Below, in pieces: positions 16,130-27,370 of a stretch of DNA of 64,000 nucleotides. Each line of letters begins with the position of its first letter. Within the stretch, counting starts at the first letter, position 1. Position numbers and translations under genes: made by a program. Location of the stretch: the NCBI RefSeq assembly GCF_007559275.1, contig NZ_VMHK01000001.1, positions 310,001 to 374,000 on the forward strand. The letters are read 5' to 3'. Below the pieces are notes generated by a model. It did not search any database. It was not told where the DNA came from and saw nothing but the letters and a program-made list of their open reading frames with translations. The stretch is from Bifidobacterium apousia. GTDB taxonomy: Bacteria > Actinomycetota > Actinomycetes > Actinomycetales > Bifidobacteriaceae.

Positions 16130-17656
16130 ATGCCCGAGATTATTTGCCCCAAATGCGGAACAGCATTCACCATTGACGAGGCTGGATATGCCGATATCCT
16201 GAAGCAGGTTCGTGACAAGGATTTTGACAGGCAGCTTCAGGAACGGCTTGAGCAGGCTGAACGCGAGAATAGCAAGATCCGTGAACTGGACCAGGCTCAG
16301 GCCGAGCAGACGCTACAGAAGACCAAAAGCGCAAAGGATGCCCAGATACAGGAGCTGCAGGCAAAGCTGGAATCCGAGCAGGCTGCCAAGGAGCTGGCCG
16401 TTTCGGAAGCCTTGAGGAAGGTCGAAAAGGAGAAAGACGATCTCAGCGCCAAGCTGGACAAGGCTGAGTCGGAGAAGCAGCAGGCGCTCGATCTGGCAGA
16501 GGCCAATTCAAAGAGCGAGCTGCAGAAGGCGGCTGCGGACAAAGAGGCCGAGATCGTCAAATTGCAGAATCAGTTGGATGCTTTTGAGTTGCAGAAGAAG
16601 CAGGAGCTTGCCCAGGCTTTGGGCCCGGTGGAGAAGGAGCGTGATGATTTCAAGGGCAGGCTTGAGAGGCTGCAGCTTGAGAAGGAGTCGGAGGAGAAGC
16701 TCTCCAAGGAGCAGCTGAAGTCGCAGCTGCAGGCGGTTGTTGCGGACAAGGATTCCGAGATAGCCAAGCTGAAGAGCAGCCTTGACAAGGCCGAGCTGCA
16801 GAGCAAGGTCGAGGCCAAGTCGCTCAAGGAGCGCTATGAGGTTCAGATCCAGGATCGTGACGAGCAGATTGAGCGGCTGCGTGATCTGAAGGCGAAGCTG
16901 TCCACCAAGATGGTGGGGGAGACGCTTGAACAGCATTGCCAGATCGAGTTCAACAAGCTGCGGTCCACGGCCTTCCCCAATGCCTACTTCGAGAAGGACA
17001 ACGACGCCAGGACGGGCAGCAAGGGTGACTTCATCTTCCGTGACAAGGACGATTCAGGCACGGAGATCGTGTCCATCATGTTCGAGATGAAGAACGAGAT
17101 GGACACCACCTCCACCAAGCACAAGAACGAGGACTTTTTCAAAGAGCTCGACAAGGACAGGCGGGAAAAGGACTGCGAATACGCCATCATGGTCTCCCTG
17201 CTGGAGCCTGACAGCGACTTGTACAACACGGGTATCGTGGACGTCTCCTATCGCTACCCGAAAATGTATGTCGTCCGTCCGCAGTTTTTCATTCCGATAA
17301 TCACCCTGCTCCGGGACGCTGCCAAGAACTCTCTGCAATACAAGAATGAACTTGAAGAGGAGAGGGCGCAGAATATCGATATAACGCATTTTGAGGAAGA
17401 GCTGGACTCCTTCAAGAGTGCTTTTGGTCGCAATTACGAAATCGCCTCGAAAAAGTTCAAGAGTGCGGTAGAGGAGATCGACAAATCCATCAGCCACCTG
17501 AACAAGATCAAGGACGCCTTGCTGGGTTCCGAGAACCAGCTTCGCCTGGCCAACAACAAGGCGCAGGACGTGACTATACGAAGACTGACCAGAAACAACG
17601 AGACCATGAAGGCCAAGTTCGACGAAGTAAAGAAGTCCAAAGCCATAGGAGACTGA
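16130..17656 (+). CDS. DUF2130 coiled-coil protein with a nuclease-like domain
   Basis: A 508-residue protein. The N-terminus has a single zinc-knuckle-like pair, CPKCGTAF (residues about 4-11). Residues about 25-260 form a long coiled coil rich in Glu, Lys, Gln and Ala. The C-terminal DUF2130 domain (about 265-430) holds GSKGDFIFRD and, 17 residues later, IMFEMKNEMD, an arrangement matching the D...ExK active site of PD-(D/E)XK nucleases. A second short helical segment ends the protein. ATG 16130 has AAAGGG eight bases upstream. DUF2130 proteins are annotated without function; a DNA- or RNA-cutting role is inference from the motif. Confidence 0.82.
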   Translation: MPEIICPKCGTAFTIDEAGYADILKQVRDKDFDRQLQERLEQAERENSKIRELDQAQAEQTLQKTKSAKDAQIQELQAKLESEQAAKELAVSEALRKVEKEKDDLSAKLDKAESEKQQALDLAEANSKSELQKAAADKEAEIVKLQNQLDAFELQKKQELAQALGPVEKERDDFKGRLERLQLEKESEEKLSKEQLKSQLQAVVADKDSEIAKLKSSLDKAELQSKVEAKSLKERYEVQIQDRDEQIERLRDLKAKLSTKMVGETLEQHCQIEFNKLRSTAFPNAYFEKDNDARTGSKGDFIFRDKDDSGTEIVSIMFEMKNEMDTTSTKHKNEDFFKELDKDRREKDCEYAIMVSLLEPDSDLYNTGIVDVSYRYPKMYVVRPQFFIPIITLLRDAAKNSLQYKNELEEERAQNIDITHFEEELDSFKSAFGRNYEIASKKFKSAVEEIDKSISHLNKIKDALLGSENQLRLANNKAQDVTIRRLTRNNETMKAKFDEVKKSKAIGD

Positions 17657-17666
17657 GAATCTGAAC

Positions 17667-17747
17667 GGTGCAGTCATGTGAAGGGATGGATGTAGACGGC
17701 TTTCTCTGATTTTGCGATTGGGCCGTCCACCCGTATCTGACTGCACC
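17667..17747 (+). terminator. Long hairpin after the DUF2130 gene
   Basis: Perfect ten-base inverted repeat GGTGCAGTCA/TGACTGCACC enclosing a second stem GACGGC/GCCGTC. No T-run follows, but it starts ten bases after the stop codon and is the only structure before the opposing tRNA terminator. Confidence 0.45.
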
Positions 17748-17803
17748 ATACTGGCCAGTGTTCCGGTCTGCCCCAAGTACGCTGAGACAGAACAACAAGA
17801 TAG

Positions 17804-17842
17804 AAAAAACAAAGGCTCGGAATCCAAACGATTCCGAGCCTT
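17804..17842 (-). terminator. Intrinsic terminator of the initiator tRNA gene
   Basis: Perfect twelve-base stem AAGGCTCGGAAT/ATTCCGAGCCTT with a seven-base loop, followed on the minus strand by TTTGTTTTTTC. It begins two bases after the tRNA 3' end. Confidence 0.92.
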
Positions 17843-17844
17843 AC

Positions 17845-17921
17845 TGGTAGCGGGGTCAGGATTTGAACCTGAGACCTCTGGGTTATGAGCCCAGCGAGCT
17901 ACCGAACTGCTCCACCCCGCG
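17845..17921 (-). tRNA. tRNA-fMet (CAT), initiator
   Basis: A 77-base cloverleaf with encoded CCA. The anticodon loop is CTCATAA inside a stem containing three consecutive G-C pairs (GGG/CCC), the hallmark of initiator tRNA. The first acceptor position is C opposite T, an unpaired 1-72 position as expected for an initiator. The T loop reads GGTTCAAATCC. Confidence 0.95.
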
Positions 17922-17947
17922 TCGGCTGTTCAACACAGCAGTTATCT

Positions 17948-17975
17948 ATACTACGGATTCCATCACAGTTGTCAA
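17948..17975 (-). promoter_or_regulatory. Promoter of the initiator tRNA
   Basis: Minus-strand TTGACA (17970-17975) and TAGTAT (17948-17953) with 16 bases between; an overlapping GTATAG gives 18. It lies about 27 bases upstream of the mature 5' end. Confidence 0.65.
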
Positions 17976-18016
17976 GTCCGTGTGTGGGCAGGCTTTACTT
18001 GGGAGATAATGGAGCC

Positions 18017-19063
18017 ATGCCTATCACCATCCCCACCGGATTGCCGGCCAGATCCATCCTGGATTCGGAGCGCATCTTCGCCCTGGAAAGCCACGAGGCG
18101 GAGCGCCAGGAGATGCGTCCGCTCAAGCTGGTCATCCTCAACCTGATGCCCACCAAGGTGGAGACCGAGACCCAGCTGCTGCGGCTGATCTCCAAGTCGC
18201 CGCTCCAGGTGGAGATCGACTTCATGAAGACTTCCACCCATCAGGCCGTGCACACCAGTATGGATCATCTGGTCAAGTTCTACGAGAATCTGGATTCCTT
18301 CGAGGACAACTGTTATGACGGTCTGGTCGTGACTGGCGCCCCGGTAGAGCAGATGGACTTCGAGCAGGTCGATTACTGGCAGGAACTGACCCGCATTCTG
18401 GACTGGGCGTCTACCCACGTCTTCTCTACTATGTATCTGTGCTGGGGGGCCATGGCTGGGCTCTATTACCGCCACGGCATCGCCAAGCGCAACCTGGATC
18501 GCAAGGTCTTCGGGGTCTTTCCCCAGTATCTGCAGGACGAGTACTGCTTCATCACCAACGGCTTCGACGAGATTGCCCTGCAGCCACACTCCCGCTGGGC
18601 CGGGGTGGATGAGGACCAGGTGCGGGCCTGTCCTGATCTGCAGGTGCTGACCTGGGGTCCACAGTCCGGTCCCGGGCTTATCAGCACCCAGGATTTCTCA
18701 GAGATCTTCGTGCTGGGCCACTGGGAGTACGACCGTGACACCCTGTCCCACGAGTACCAGCGCGACATGGCCAAGGGCCTGGACCAGGTGCCTTTCCCGG
18801 TCAACTACTATCCTCATGACGATCCGGCATTGGAGCCGGTCTTCTCCTGGCGTGCCCATGCCAACCTGCTCTGGCGCAACTGGCTGAACTGGGTTTATGA
18901 GACCACTCCCTACGACCTGAGCCAGGTGCCGACTCTGCGGGCAACGGGCCGACTGGGTACCGACCGATCCATCAGACACGCTCCCGGAGGCCCGCGCGCT
19001 GACGGATATCAGCCTTTGGCGGGTGACGGGTATGGGCTCATTCCGGGCGCTGTTAAGAGTTGA
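18017..19063 (+). CDS. metA: Homoserine O-succinyltransferase/acetyltransferase MetA
   Basis: A 348-residue enzyme that acylates homoserine in the first committed step of methionine synthesis. The N-terminus MPITIPTGLPARSIL is characteristic. The catalytic Cys lies in STMYLCWGAMAGLYYRHG, and the His/Glu pair in FVLGHWEYD; PLKLVILNLMPTKVETETQL is another family block. Which acyl-CoA is used cannot be told from sequence alone. ATG 18017 lies six bases after GATAAT (18005-18010), so the message may be leaderless; the longer frame begins inside the divergent tRNA. It complements lysA, hom and thrB elsewhere in the window. Confidence 0.93.
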   Translation: MPITIPTGLPARSILDSERIFALESHEAERQEMRPLKLVILNLMPTKVETETQLLRLISKSPLQVEIDFMKTSTHQAVHTSMDHLVKFYENLDSFEDNCYDGLVVTGAPVEQMDFEQVDYWQELTRILDWASTHVFSTMYLCWGAMAGLYYRHGIAKRNLDRKVFGVFPQYLQDEYCFITNGFDEIALQPHSRWAGVDEDQVRACPDLQVLTWGPQSGPGLISTQDFSEIFVLGHWEYDRDTLSHEYQRDMAKGLDQVPFPVNYYPHDDPALEPVFSWRAHANLLWRNWLNWVYETTPYDLSQVPTLRATGRLGTDRSIRHAPGGPRADGYQPLAGDGYGLIPGAVKS

Positions 19064-19129
19064 TGACGATTGCATTACCTTCGTCAACAACCTGTCCACG
19101 CCGCGGTTCGGATTCGACCTGCGGCCACT

Positions 19130-19254
19130 ATCTGTGACACACTAGAGGAATCTATGGTTACCGTGGCTGTTGGTGTGGGCTACACTACCCATACGGTGCA
19201 GCCATGAGTCGCGTGCGCGCTATAGTGTTCACTGTGTCGTTCAGGAGGCGATAG
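19130..19254 (+). promoter_or_regulatory. Control region and leader of the ATP synthase operon
   Basis: Bases 19130-19149 (ATCTGTGACACACTAGAGGA) form an extended -10-like element (TGA-CACACT) that recurs with one mismatch upstream of rne at 48768. Further candidate -10 boxes are TACACT (19181-19186) and TATAGT (19221-19226). AGGAGG lies six bases before the atpB ATG. Which of these starts the operon cannot be decided from sequence. Confidence 0.45.
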
Positions 19255-20070
19255 ATGCTAGAGGCAATGGGAAGTGAAGCTTTCAGTCTGGCCATGGCCA
19301 AGCCAAGCGAGCTACCCACCATCGAAGATTTCCTGCCTCCTGAGATTCTTTTCCAGGGAACGCCCTTCGCCATGAACCGGATCATCCTGATCAGGTTCGT
19401 AGCCATGGTCATCATCCTTCTGGTGCTGGGAATCACTGCTGCAAGGGCCAAGCTGATCCCCTCCCGTTGGCAGGGGGCCATTGAGTGGGTCATCGAGTTC
19501 ATCCGCGACTCGGTCGTCTATGACACCCTGGGCGAGATTCGGGGCAAGCGCTACGTGCCCATGATCACGACCATCTTCCTGACCATCCTGGTCTTCAACC
19601 TCTGCGGCATCATACCAGGCATGAACATCGCGGCCACGGCCACCATCACCATGCCCTTGGTTTTTGCCATCTGGACTTTCTGCCAATATATGGTCACGGG
19701 ATTCCGTGAGCAGGGCGTCTGGGGCTATTTCAAGTCTGAGCTCTTCCCGGCTGGAGTGCCTTGGCCTCTCTATATCATTCTGACGCCCATCCAGCTGCTG
19801 GAGATGGTCATCGTCAAGCCGGCCTCCCTGACCATTCGACTCTTTGCCAACATGATCGCAGGCCATCTGCTGGTGGCGGTCAGCCTGGCCTTCACCCAGT
19901 TCTACATCATCGAGGCCAGCAACAAGCTCCTGGCCTTGGCTGGTGTAGGCTGGTTCGTTCTTGGCTTCGCCCTGACGGCCTTTGAAATCTTCGTGGCGGC
20001 CCTCCAGGCCTACATCTTCGCCATCCTGACCACGGTCTACATCTCCATGAGTTACCCTGAAGAAGGTTGA
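19255..20070 (+). CDS. atpB: ATP synthase Fo subunit a
   Basis: A 271-residue membrane subunit that forms the proton half-channels facing the c ring. The essential Arg lies in VKPASLTIRLFANMIAGHLL, in the penultimate membrane spans; IIPGMNIAATATITMPL and the C-terminal QAYIFAILTTVYISMSYPEE are also family-typical. It is the first gene of an eight-gene operon in the order a-c-b-delta-alpha-gamma-beta-epsilon. In bifidobacteria, which lack a full respiratory chain, this enzyme mainly runs in reverse to pump out protons under acid stress (general knowledge). AGGAGG precedes the start. Confidence 0.97.
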   Translation: MLEAMGSEAFSLAMAKPSELPTIEDFLPPEILFQGTPFAMNRIILIRFVAMVIILLVLGITAARAKLIPSRWQGAIEWVIEFIRDSVVYDTLGEIRGKRYVPMITTIFLTILVFNLCGIIPGMNIAATATITMPLVFAIWTFCQYMVTGFREQGVWGYFKSELFPAGVPWPLYIILTPIQLLEMVIVKPASLTIRLFANMIAGHLLVAVSLAFTQFYIIEASNKLLALAGVGWFVLGFALTAFEIFVAALQAYIFAILTTVYISMSYPEEG

Positions 20071-20125
20071 GCGAAAAGAACAGCCGCGGTCGACGCTTCA
20101 GGCGGTCGCAGCCCACATATTCGTC

Positions 20126-20160
20126 GGTTCCGGCCGGTAGACGGGGGTCGGGGCCGAACC
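20126..20160 (+). promoter_or_regulatory. Intercistronic hairpin before atpE
   Basis: GGTTC-C-GGCC pairs with GGCC-GAACC (one bulged base) in the 130-base gap between atpB and atpE. A strong GGAGGAAAGGA ribosome site follows 20 bases later. The structure may help set the high expression of subunit c, made in many more copies than subunit a. Confidence 0.4.
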
Positions 20161-20200
20161 ACAATCCAAGAACCGGCAACGGTGGAGGAAAGGAAAATAA

Positions 20201-20428
<228 letters not shown>

Positions 20429-20478
20429 GCCGTGCGATTCCTGCATGATCCGGCTTCGATAAGGGAAAGGAGGAGCCA

Positions 20479-21021
20479 ATGTACGCTCTAGCGGCAGGCA
20501 AGGGGATCCAGCTATTTATCCCCCAGCTCTATGACATTGTGTGGTCGCTGGTCATCCTGGTCATCCTGGCCGTCTTCTTCTACAAGTTCTTCATGCCCAA
20601 GTTCCAGGCCATCTTCGATGAGCGCTCGGCCAAGATCGAGGGCAATATTCAGAAGGCCGCCAAGGCTCGTGAAGAGGCGGATCAGGCCCGCAAGCAGTAT
20701 CAGGATCAGCTGGGCAAGGCTCGTGTTGAGGCTTCCCAGATCCGGGATGACGCCCGCGCTGAGGCCTCCAGGATCGTGGCGGATGCCAGGACCCGGGCCG
20801 AGACCGAGGCCAACCAGATCACCGAGAACGCCCAGCGATCCCTCAAGTCCCAGCAGCAGCAGGCGCTGGTCTCGCTCAAGGGCGAGGTGGGCACGCTGGC
20901 TACGGCTCTTGCCGGCAAAATCCTGGGCTCGCAGCTTCAGGATGATGCCGTACAGTCCTCCATGATCGACTCGATCATCGCGGACCAAGGCGGGCAGTCC
21001 TCGGACAAGCGGCAGGCATAA
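20479..21021 (+). CDS. atpF: ATP synthase Fo subunit b
   Basis: A 180-residue peripheral-stalk subunit. One N-terminal membrane span (about 16-38; DIVWSLVILVILAVFFYKFF) is followed by a long helical dimerisation region rich in Ala, Glu, Arg and Gln, ending near LAGKILGSQL. It links Fo to subunit delta. Fourth-from-start position in the standard gene order and AAAGGAGG upstream of ATG 20479. Confidence 0.96.
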   Translation: MYALAAGKGIQLFIPQLYDIVWSLVILVILAVFFYKFFMPKFQAIFDERSAKIEGNIQKAAKAREEADQARKQYQDQLGKARVEASQIRDDARAEASRIVADARTRAETEANQITENAQRSLKSQQQQALVSLKGEVGTLATALAGKILGSQLQDDAVQSSMIDSIIADQGGQSSDKRQA

Positions 21022-21072
21022 TGACCGATTGGCGGATGACGGGAACGTTGATTCCGCGAAAGGGGAGGTGAC

Positions 21073-21900
21073 ATGCGAGGAGAGACTTCGCTGAGCTCCG
21101 ACAAGGAGACCAGGGCCAAGTATGCCCCCTTGCTGAAGAGCAAGGGGAATGATGCCCTCCGCGTGGCCATGGAGCTCTATACCTTCGTGACCCTGCTCGA
21201 TGCCAACAGGCCCCTGGAGCGTGCGCTGACCGACCCCTCCCGTCCGGCTGAGGACAAGTGGCAGGTGATCGACACCATCCTGGCTGACAAGGCCGATCCG
21301 CTGACCGTGGACATCCTTCATGATTTGACTGATCATCAGTGGAGCCGTGTGGTGCACATTGCCAACGCGGCCGAGGACATGTCGGTGGATGCCATCGCTT
21401 ATTACGCCGATGCTCTGGGCATCACCAACCAGGTGGCAGGCGAGCTGGCTGAGATCCATTCGGCCCTGCTGGGCATGCCGCTGGTGCTCTTCAGGCTCTC
21501 GGACGAGTACAGTGATTCCACAGCGCGGGCCGACCTGCTCAGGGCGCTCCTGGTTGGGCAGCACATGCATCCGGTCACCGAGCAGATGGCCCTGAACGCC
21601 ACCATCGATCTGCGTGGACGTCGCTTCCCTGACACCATCATTTGGTTGGTGAACCGCTTCTCTGAGCATATGGACCAGGTCATGGTCACCGTCACCACGG
21701 CGGTATCCATGAATGACCAGCAGGTCAGCCGCCTGCAGGAGGTCTACGGGCGCAAGCTGGGCAAGCCGGTCCACATCAACTCGGTGGTCGATCCCTCGGT
21801 TCTGGGCGGCATGAAAGTCCAGTACGGCTCGGTCTCCACAGACGGCACGGTGGCTACGCAACTGAAGCATCTGAAGCGGCGGATGGCCGTGGCAGGATGA
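21073..21900 (+). CDS. atpH: ATP synthase F1 subunit delta
   Basis: A 275-residue stator subunit, longer than the roughly 180 residues of E. coli and typical of actinobacteria. The C-terminal half is recognisable: VTVTTAVSMNDQQVSRLQEV, then GRKLGKPVHINSVVDPSVLG and KVQYGSVSTDGTVATQLKHL. The N-terminal part is helical and less conserved. GGGGAGG lies four bases before the start codon. Confidence 0.94.
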   Translation: MRGETSLSSDKETRAKYAPLLKSKGNDALRVAMELYTFVTLLDANRPLERALTDPSRPAEDKWQVIDTILADKADPLTVDILHDLTDHQWSRVVHIANAAEDMSVDAIAYYADALGITNQVAGELAEIHSALLGMPLVLFRLSDEYSDSTARADLLRALLVGQHMHPVTEQMALNATIDLRGRRFPDTIIWLVNRFSEHMDQVMVTVTTAVSMNDQQVSRLQEVYGRKLGKPVHINSVVDPSVLGGMKVQYGSVSTDGTVATQLKHLKRRMAVAG

Positions 21901-21946
21901 GCGGAGAACCGACAGACTTGAACAAGAACAGAAATAAGGAGTGATC

Positions 21947-23605
21947 ATGGCAGAAATGACCATTGATCCCGCCGTGGTGCGCAAGGCGCTCGACCAGTTC
22001 GTCGAGTCCTACAAGCCGACGGACACCCCCACCCAGGAGGTGGGCTATGTCCGCACGGCCGGTGACGGCATTGCGCATGTGGAGGGACTGCCTGGTTGCA
22101 TGGCCAACGAGCTGCTGACCTTCGAGGACGGCACGCTGGGTCTGGCTTTCAACCTGGACGCCCGAGAGATCGGCGTGGTCATCCTGGGCGACTTCGCAGG
22201 TGTCGAAGAGGGCCAGGAAGTCCACAGGACCGGCGAGGTGCTTTCGGTGCCCGTCGGCGACGGTTATCTGGGGCGTACAGTCAACCCTCTGGGCGAGCCC
22301 ATTGACGGTTTGGGTGAAATCAAGAGCGAGGGCCGCAGAATCCTGGAGGCGCAGGCTCCCGATGTCATGCACCGGCATCCCGTCGACGAGCCCCTGGCCA
22401 CTGGCATCAAGGCCATCGACGCCATGACTCCCATCGGCCGCGGTCAGCGTCAGCTGATCATCGGCGACCGGCAGACCGGCAAGACGGCCATCGCCATCGA
22501 CACCATCATCAACCAGAAGCGCAACTGGGAGTCCGGAGACCCTAAGAAGCAGGTGCGGTGCATCTACGTGGCCATCGGCCAGAAGGGCACCACCATCGCC
22601 TCGGTTCGTTCCTCTCTGGAAGAGGCCGGCGCCATGGAGTACACCACCATTGTGGCCTCCCCGGCTTCTGATTCCGCAGGCTTCAAGTACATAGCCCCCT
22701 ACACCGGTTCGGCCATCGGCCAGCACTGGATGTACGGCGGCAAGCACGTCCTGATCGTCTTCGACGACCTGAGCAAGCAGGCCGAGGCCTACCGGTCCAT
22801 CTCCCTGCTGCTGCGTCGTCCGCCGGGGCGCGAGGCCTATCCTGGCGACGTCTTCTACCTGCATTCGCGTCTGCTGGAGCGCTGCGCAAAGCTCTCCGAT
22901 GATCTGGGCGGCGGATCCATGACCGGTCTGCCCATCATCGAGACCAAGGCCAACGATGTTTCGGCCTACATTCCGACCAACGTGATCTCCATCACCGACG
23001 GCCAGATATTCCTGCAGTCCGATCTGTTCAATGCCAACCAGCGTCCCGCCGTGGACGTGGGCATCTCCGTCTCCCGCGTGGGCGGCGCCGCACAGACCAA
23101 GGCTCTGAAGAAGGTCTCCTCGACCCTGAAGATCTCCTTGGCCCAGTATCGTTCTCTGCAGTCCTTCGCCATGTTCGCCTCGGATCTGGATGCGGCCTCC
23201 AAGGCCCAGCTGACCCGTGGCGCCAGGCTGACCGAGCTGCTCAAGCAGCCCCAGTTCACGCCTTACGCCATGGAGAAGCAGGTCGTTTCCGTCTGGGTGG
23301 GCACCCATGGCAAACTGGATGATCTGGATCTGGAGGACGTGCTGCCCTTCGAGTCCGGCCTTCTGGACTACCTGGACCACAACACGGACATCCTCAAGAC
23401 CATCCGCGATACGGAGGACTTTACCGACGATACCGAAAAGGCTCTTGACCAGGCCGTGGACGAGTTCGCCAAGACCTTCGTGACCCACAAGGGCCAGACC
23501 CTGGACGGTCACAAGGCCGACCAGGAGCAGGAGCAGCCAGTGGCCGTCCAGCAGGAGAAGCTGGTGGCCGACGGCAAGAGCGGCAGCAAGGCCGGGAAGC
23601 GGTAG
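21947..23605 (+). CDS. atpA: ATP synthase F1 subunit alpha
   Basis: Non-catalytic nucleotide-binding subunit, 552 residues. The Walker A motif is GDRQTGKT, preceded by [30 protein letters not shown] is the family signature. A charged tail rich in Gln and Glu follows the usual end (after TLDGHK). ATG 21947 is preceded by AAGGAG; a GTG two codons upstream is less likely. Confidence 0.97.
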   Translation: MAEMTIDPAVVRKALDQFVESYKPTDTPTQEVGYVRTAGDGIAHVEGLPGCMANELLTFEDGTLGLAFNLDAREIGVVILGDFAGVEEGQEVHRTGEVLSVPVGDGYLGRTVNPLGEPIDGLGEIKSEGRRILEAQAPDVMHRHPVDEPLATGIKAIDAMTPIGRGQRQLIIGDRQTGKTAIAIDTIINQKRNWESGDPKKQVRCIYVAIGQKGTTIASVRSSLEEAGAMEYTTIVASPASDSAGFKYIAPYTGSAIGQHWMYGGKHVLIVFDDLSKQAEAYRSISLLLRRPPGREAYPGDVFYLHSRLLERCAKLSDDLGGGSMTGLPIIETKANDVSAYIPTNVISITDGQIFLQSDLFNANQRPAVDVGISVSRVGGAAQTKALKKVSSTLKISLAQYRSLQSFAMFASDLDAASKAQLTRGARLTELLKQPQFTPYAMEKQVVSVWVGTHGKLDDLDLEDVLPFESGLLDYLDHNTDILKTIRDTEDFTDDTEKALDQAVDEFAKTFVTHKGQTLDGHKADQEQEQPVAVQQEKLVADGKSGSKAGKR

Positions 23606-23608
23606 ACC

Positions 23609-26052
<2,444 letters not shown>

Positions 26053-26054
26053 TC

Positions 26055-26351
26055 ATGGCGGACACGGGCAAGGCCTCCATGCAGGTCAACATCGTATCGG
26101 CGGACAGGCCCATCTGGTCGGGTCAGGCGCGGTCGGTCACCGTGCCTGGCACCCAGGGGTCCATGGGCATCATGCCCGACCACGAGCCGGTGCTGGCCCT
26201 GCTGCAGGAGGGCAACATCCGGGTTCAGGCCACCGATGGCGGTCGTCAGTCCTTCCATGTGGACAGCGGATTCGCCTCCTTCGACAGCAACAAGCTGACT
26301 GTGGCCGTGGATCACTACCTGGAGGACGCTGGTCAGGGACAGCAGTCCTGA
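26055..26351 (+). CDS. atpC: ATP synthase F1 subunit epsilon
   Basis: A 98-residue subunit consisting of the N-terminal beta-sandwich only (MQVNIVSADRPIWSGQARSV, then GTQGSMGIMPDHEPVLALL); the two-helix C-terminal inhibitory domain found in E. coli is absent, as in other short actinobacterial versions. ATG 26055 lies three bases after the atpD stop. It is the last gene of the operon and is followed by a strong terminator. Confidence 0.95.
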   Translation: MADTGKASMQVNIVSADRPIWSGQARSVTVPGTQGSMGIMPDHEPVLALLQEGNIRVQATDGGRQSFHVDSGFASFDSNKLTVAVDHYLEDAGQGQQS

Positions 26352-26367
26352 CTCCCTTCCTCTTCCG

Positions 26368-26404
26368 CCCGGCTGGTGCTCTTGCATCGGCCGGGCTTTT
26401 TTCT
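26368..26404 (+). terminator. Intrinsic terminator of the ATP synthase operon
   Basis: Seven-base GC stem GCCCGGC/GCCGGGC with a 16-base loop and a run of T (26398-26404), beginning 16 bases after the atpC stop. Confidence 0.92.
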
Positions 26405-26440
26405 TTCTCGCCCGGGACAGCGACTGATATATTGGCATCT

Positions 26441-27244
26441 GTGCGAATCATTGTTGCCGACTGCTCAGCCGAATACTCCGGGCGTCTCAACGCCAGCCTG
26501 CCGCCGGCCAGGCGTGTCCTGCTGATCAAGGCCGACATGAGCTGTCTGATCTTTTCGGAGCTAGGCTCCTACAAGCCCCTGAACTGGATGTGCGCCCCCT
26601 GCACCATCAGGGAGATCGAACCCGAGGAGACGGGCAAGGACAGTGCGGGCGTCAAAGCTGATTCCGTGGCTGAAACCGGGCTGGACGAGGTAGCCGAAGC
26701 TGCCGCGCCCGATGCTCTGATCGCTCAGGAGCAAGATCAGGACCAGACTCGGCCCGTCCATAAGGTTCTGCGTGTTTCAGCCGTGAAATCCAGCGATGTG
26801 CTCACCATCAGGCTCTACCAGGTCTATGCCGACGACAGCTACGACCTGGGGACGGATCCGGGATTGGTCAAGGACGGCGTGGAAGCACATCTGCAGCGTT
26901 ATCTGGCTGAACAGATCGACCGCATCGGCCCGGGGGCCACCTTGGTGCGCCGGGAGTATCCGACGCCCATCGGCCCAGTGGACATCATGGCCGTCGACGG
27001 CCAGGGACGGCATGTAGCCATCGAGATCAAGCGGCATGGCGGCATTGACGGGGTGGAACAGCTGACCCGCTACTGCCGCCTGCTCAACCGCGACCCCCTG
27101 CTGGCTCCTGTCCGCGGGATCTTTGCGGCCCAGACCATCACCCCCCAGGCCAGGGTCCTTGCCGAGGACAGGGGATTCGAGTGCCTGATTCTGGACTACG
27201 AGGCCATGAAGGGCGCCGACAGCGATGAACTGACCCTCTTCTAA
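26441..27244 (+). CDS. nucS: Mismatch-specific endonuclease NucS (EndoMS)
   Basis: A 267-residue nuclease that replaces MutSL-type mismatch repair in actinobacteria and archaea. The N-terminal DNA-binding part shows RLNASLPPARRVLLIKADMS and GSYKPLNWMCAPC; the PD-(D/E)XK site is visible as GPVDIMAVDGQGRHVAIEIK. The C-terminus DELTLF resembles the short beta-clamp-binding tail of the family. An acidic insertion of about 45 residues (from about 55 to 105) separates the two domains and makes the protein longer than most homologues. GTG 26441 begins seven bases after an extended -10 (TGA-TATATT, 26425-26433), so the message is probably leaderless. Confidence 0.92.
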   Translation: MRIIVADCSAEYSGRLNASLPPARRVLLIKADMSCLIFSELGSYKPLNWMCAPCTIREIEPEETGKDSAGVKADSVAETGLDEVAEAAAPDALIAQEQDQDQTRPVHKVLRVSAVKSSDVLTIRLYQVYADDSYDLGTDPGLVKDGVEAHLQRYLAEQIDRIGPGATLVRREYPTPIGPVDIMAVDGQGRHVAIEIKRHGGIDGVEQLTRYCRLLNRDPLLAPVRGIFAAQTITPQARVLAEDRGFECLILDYEAMKGADSDELTLF

Positions 27245-27322
27245 GGCATTTTTCAGTCCTGCGCATTCGGCATGTCAGGCAGCTCACATATATTTCCACC
27301 AGAGCCTACAAGACCTGAAAAG

Positions 27323-27370
27323 CTACTAGATATTGGGGTTTTTGGCCTGACACGCCACTACAGGTGGTAT
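27323..27370. promoter_or_regulatory. Two candidate NrdR boxes upstream of nrdH
   Basis: On the minus strand, CCCCAATATCTAGTAG (27323-27338) and ATACCACCTGTAGTGG (27355-27370) match the general NrdR box ACACwATATATwGTGT at 11 and 10 of 16 positions by eye. Their starts are 32 bases apart, the three-helical-turn spacing usual for paired NrdR sites. They lie immediately upstream of a possible promoter, TTGTGC-N17-TAGAGT (27370-27398). Confidence 0.5.

Noticed and set aside
17922-18016. SAM riboswitch or other methionine leader RNA before metA
   Set aside because: Only about 95 bases separate metA from the divergent tRNA gene, no consensus is present, and the GATAAT box suggests a leaderless message.
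20512-21984. Very long open frames antisense to the ATP synthase genes (also antisense to atpA, atpD, pyruvate oxidase, argS and others)
   Set aside because: They mirror the codon bias of real high-GC genes, have no ribosome sites and show low-complexity Gln/His/Gly-rich translations.
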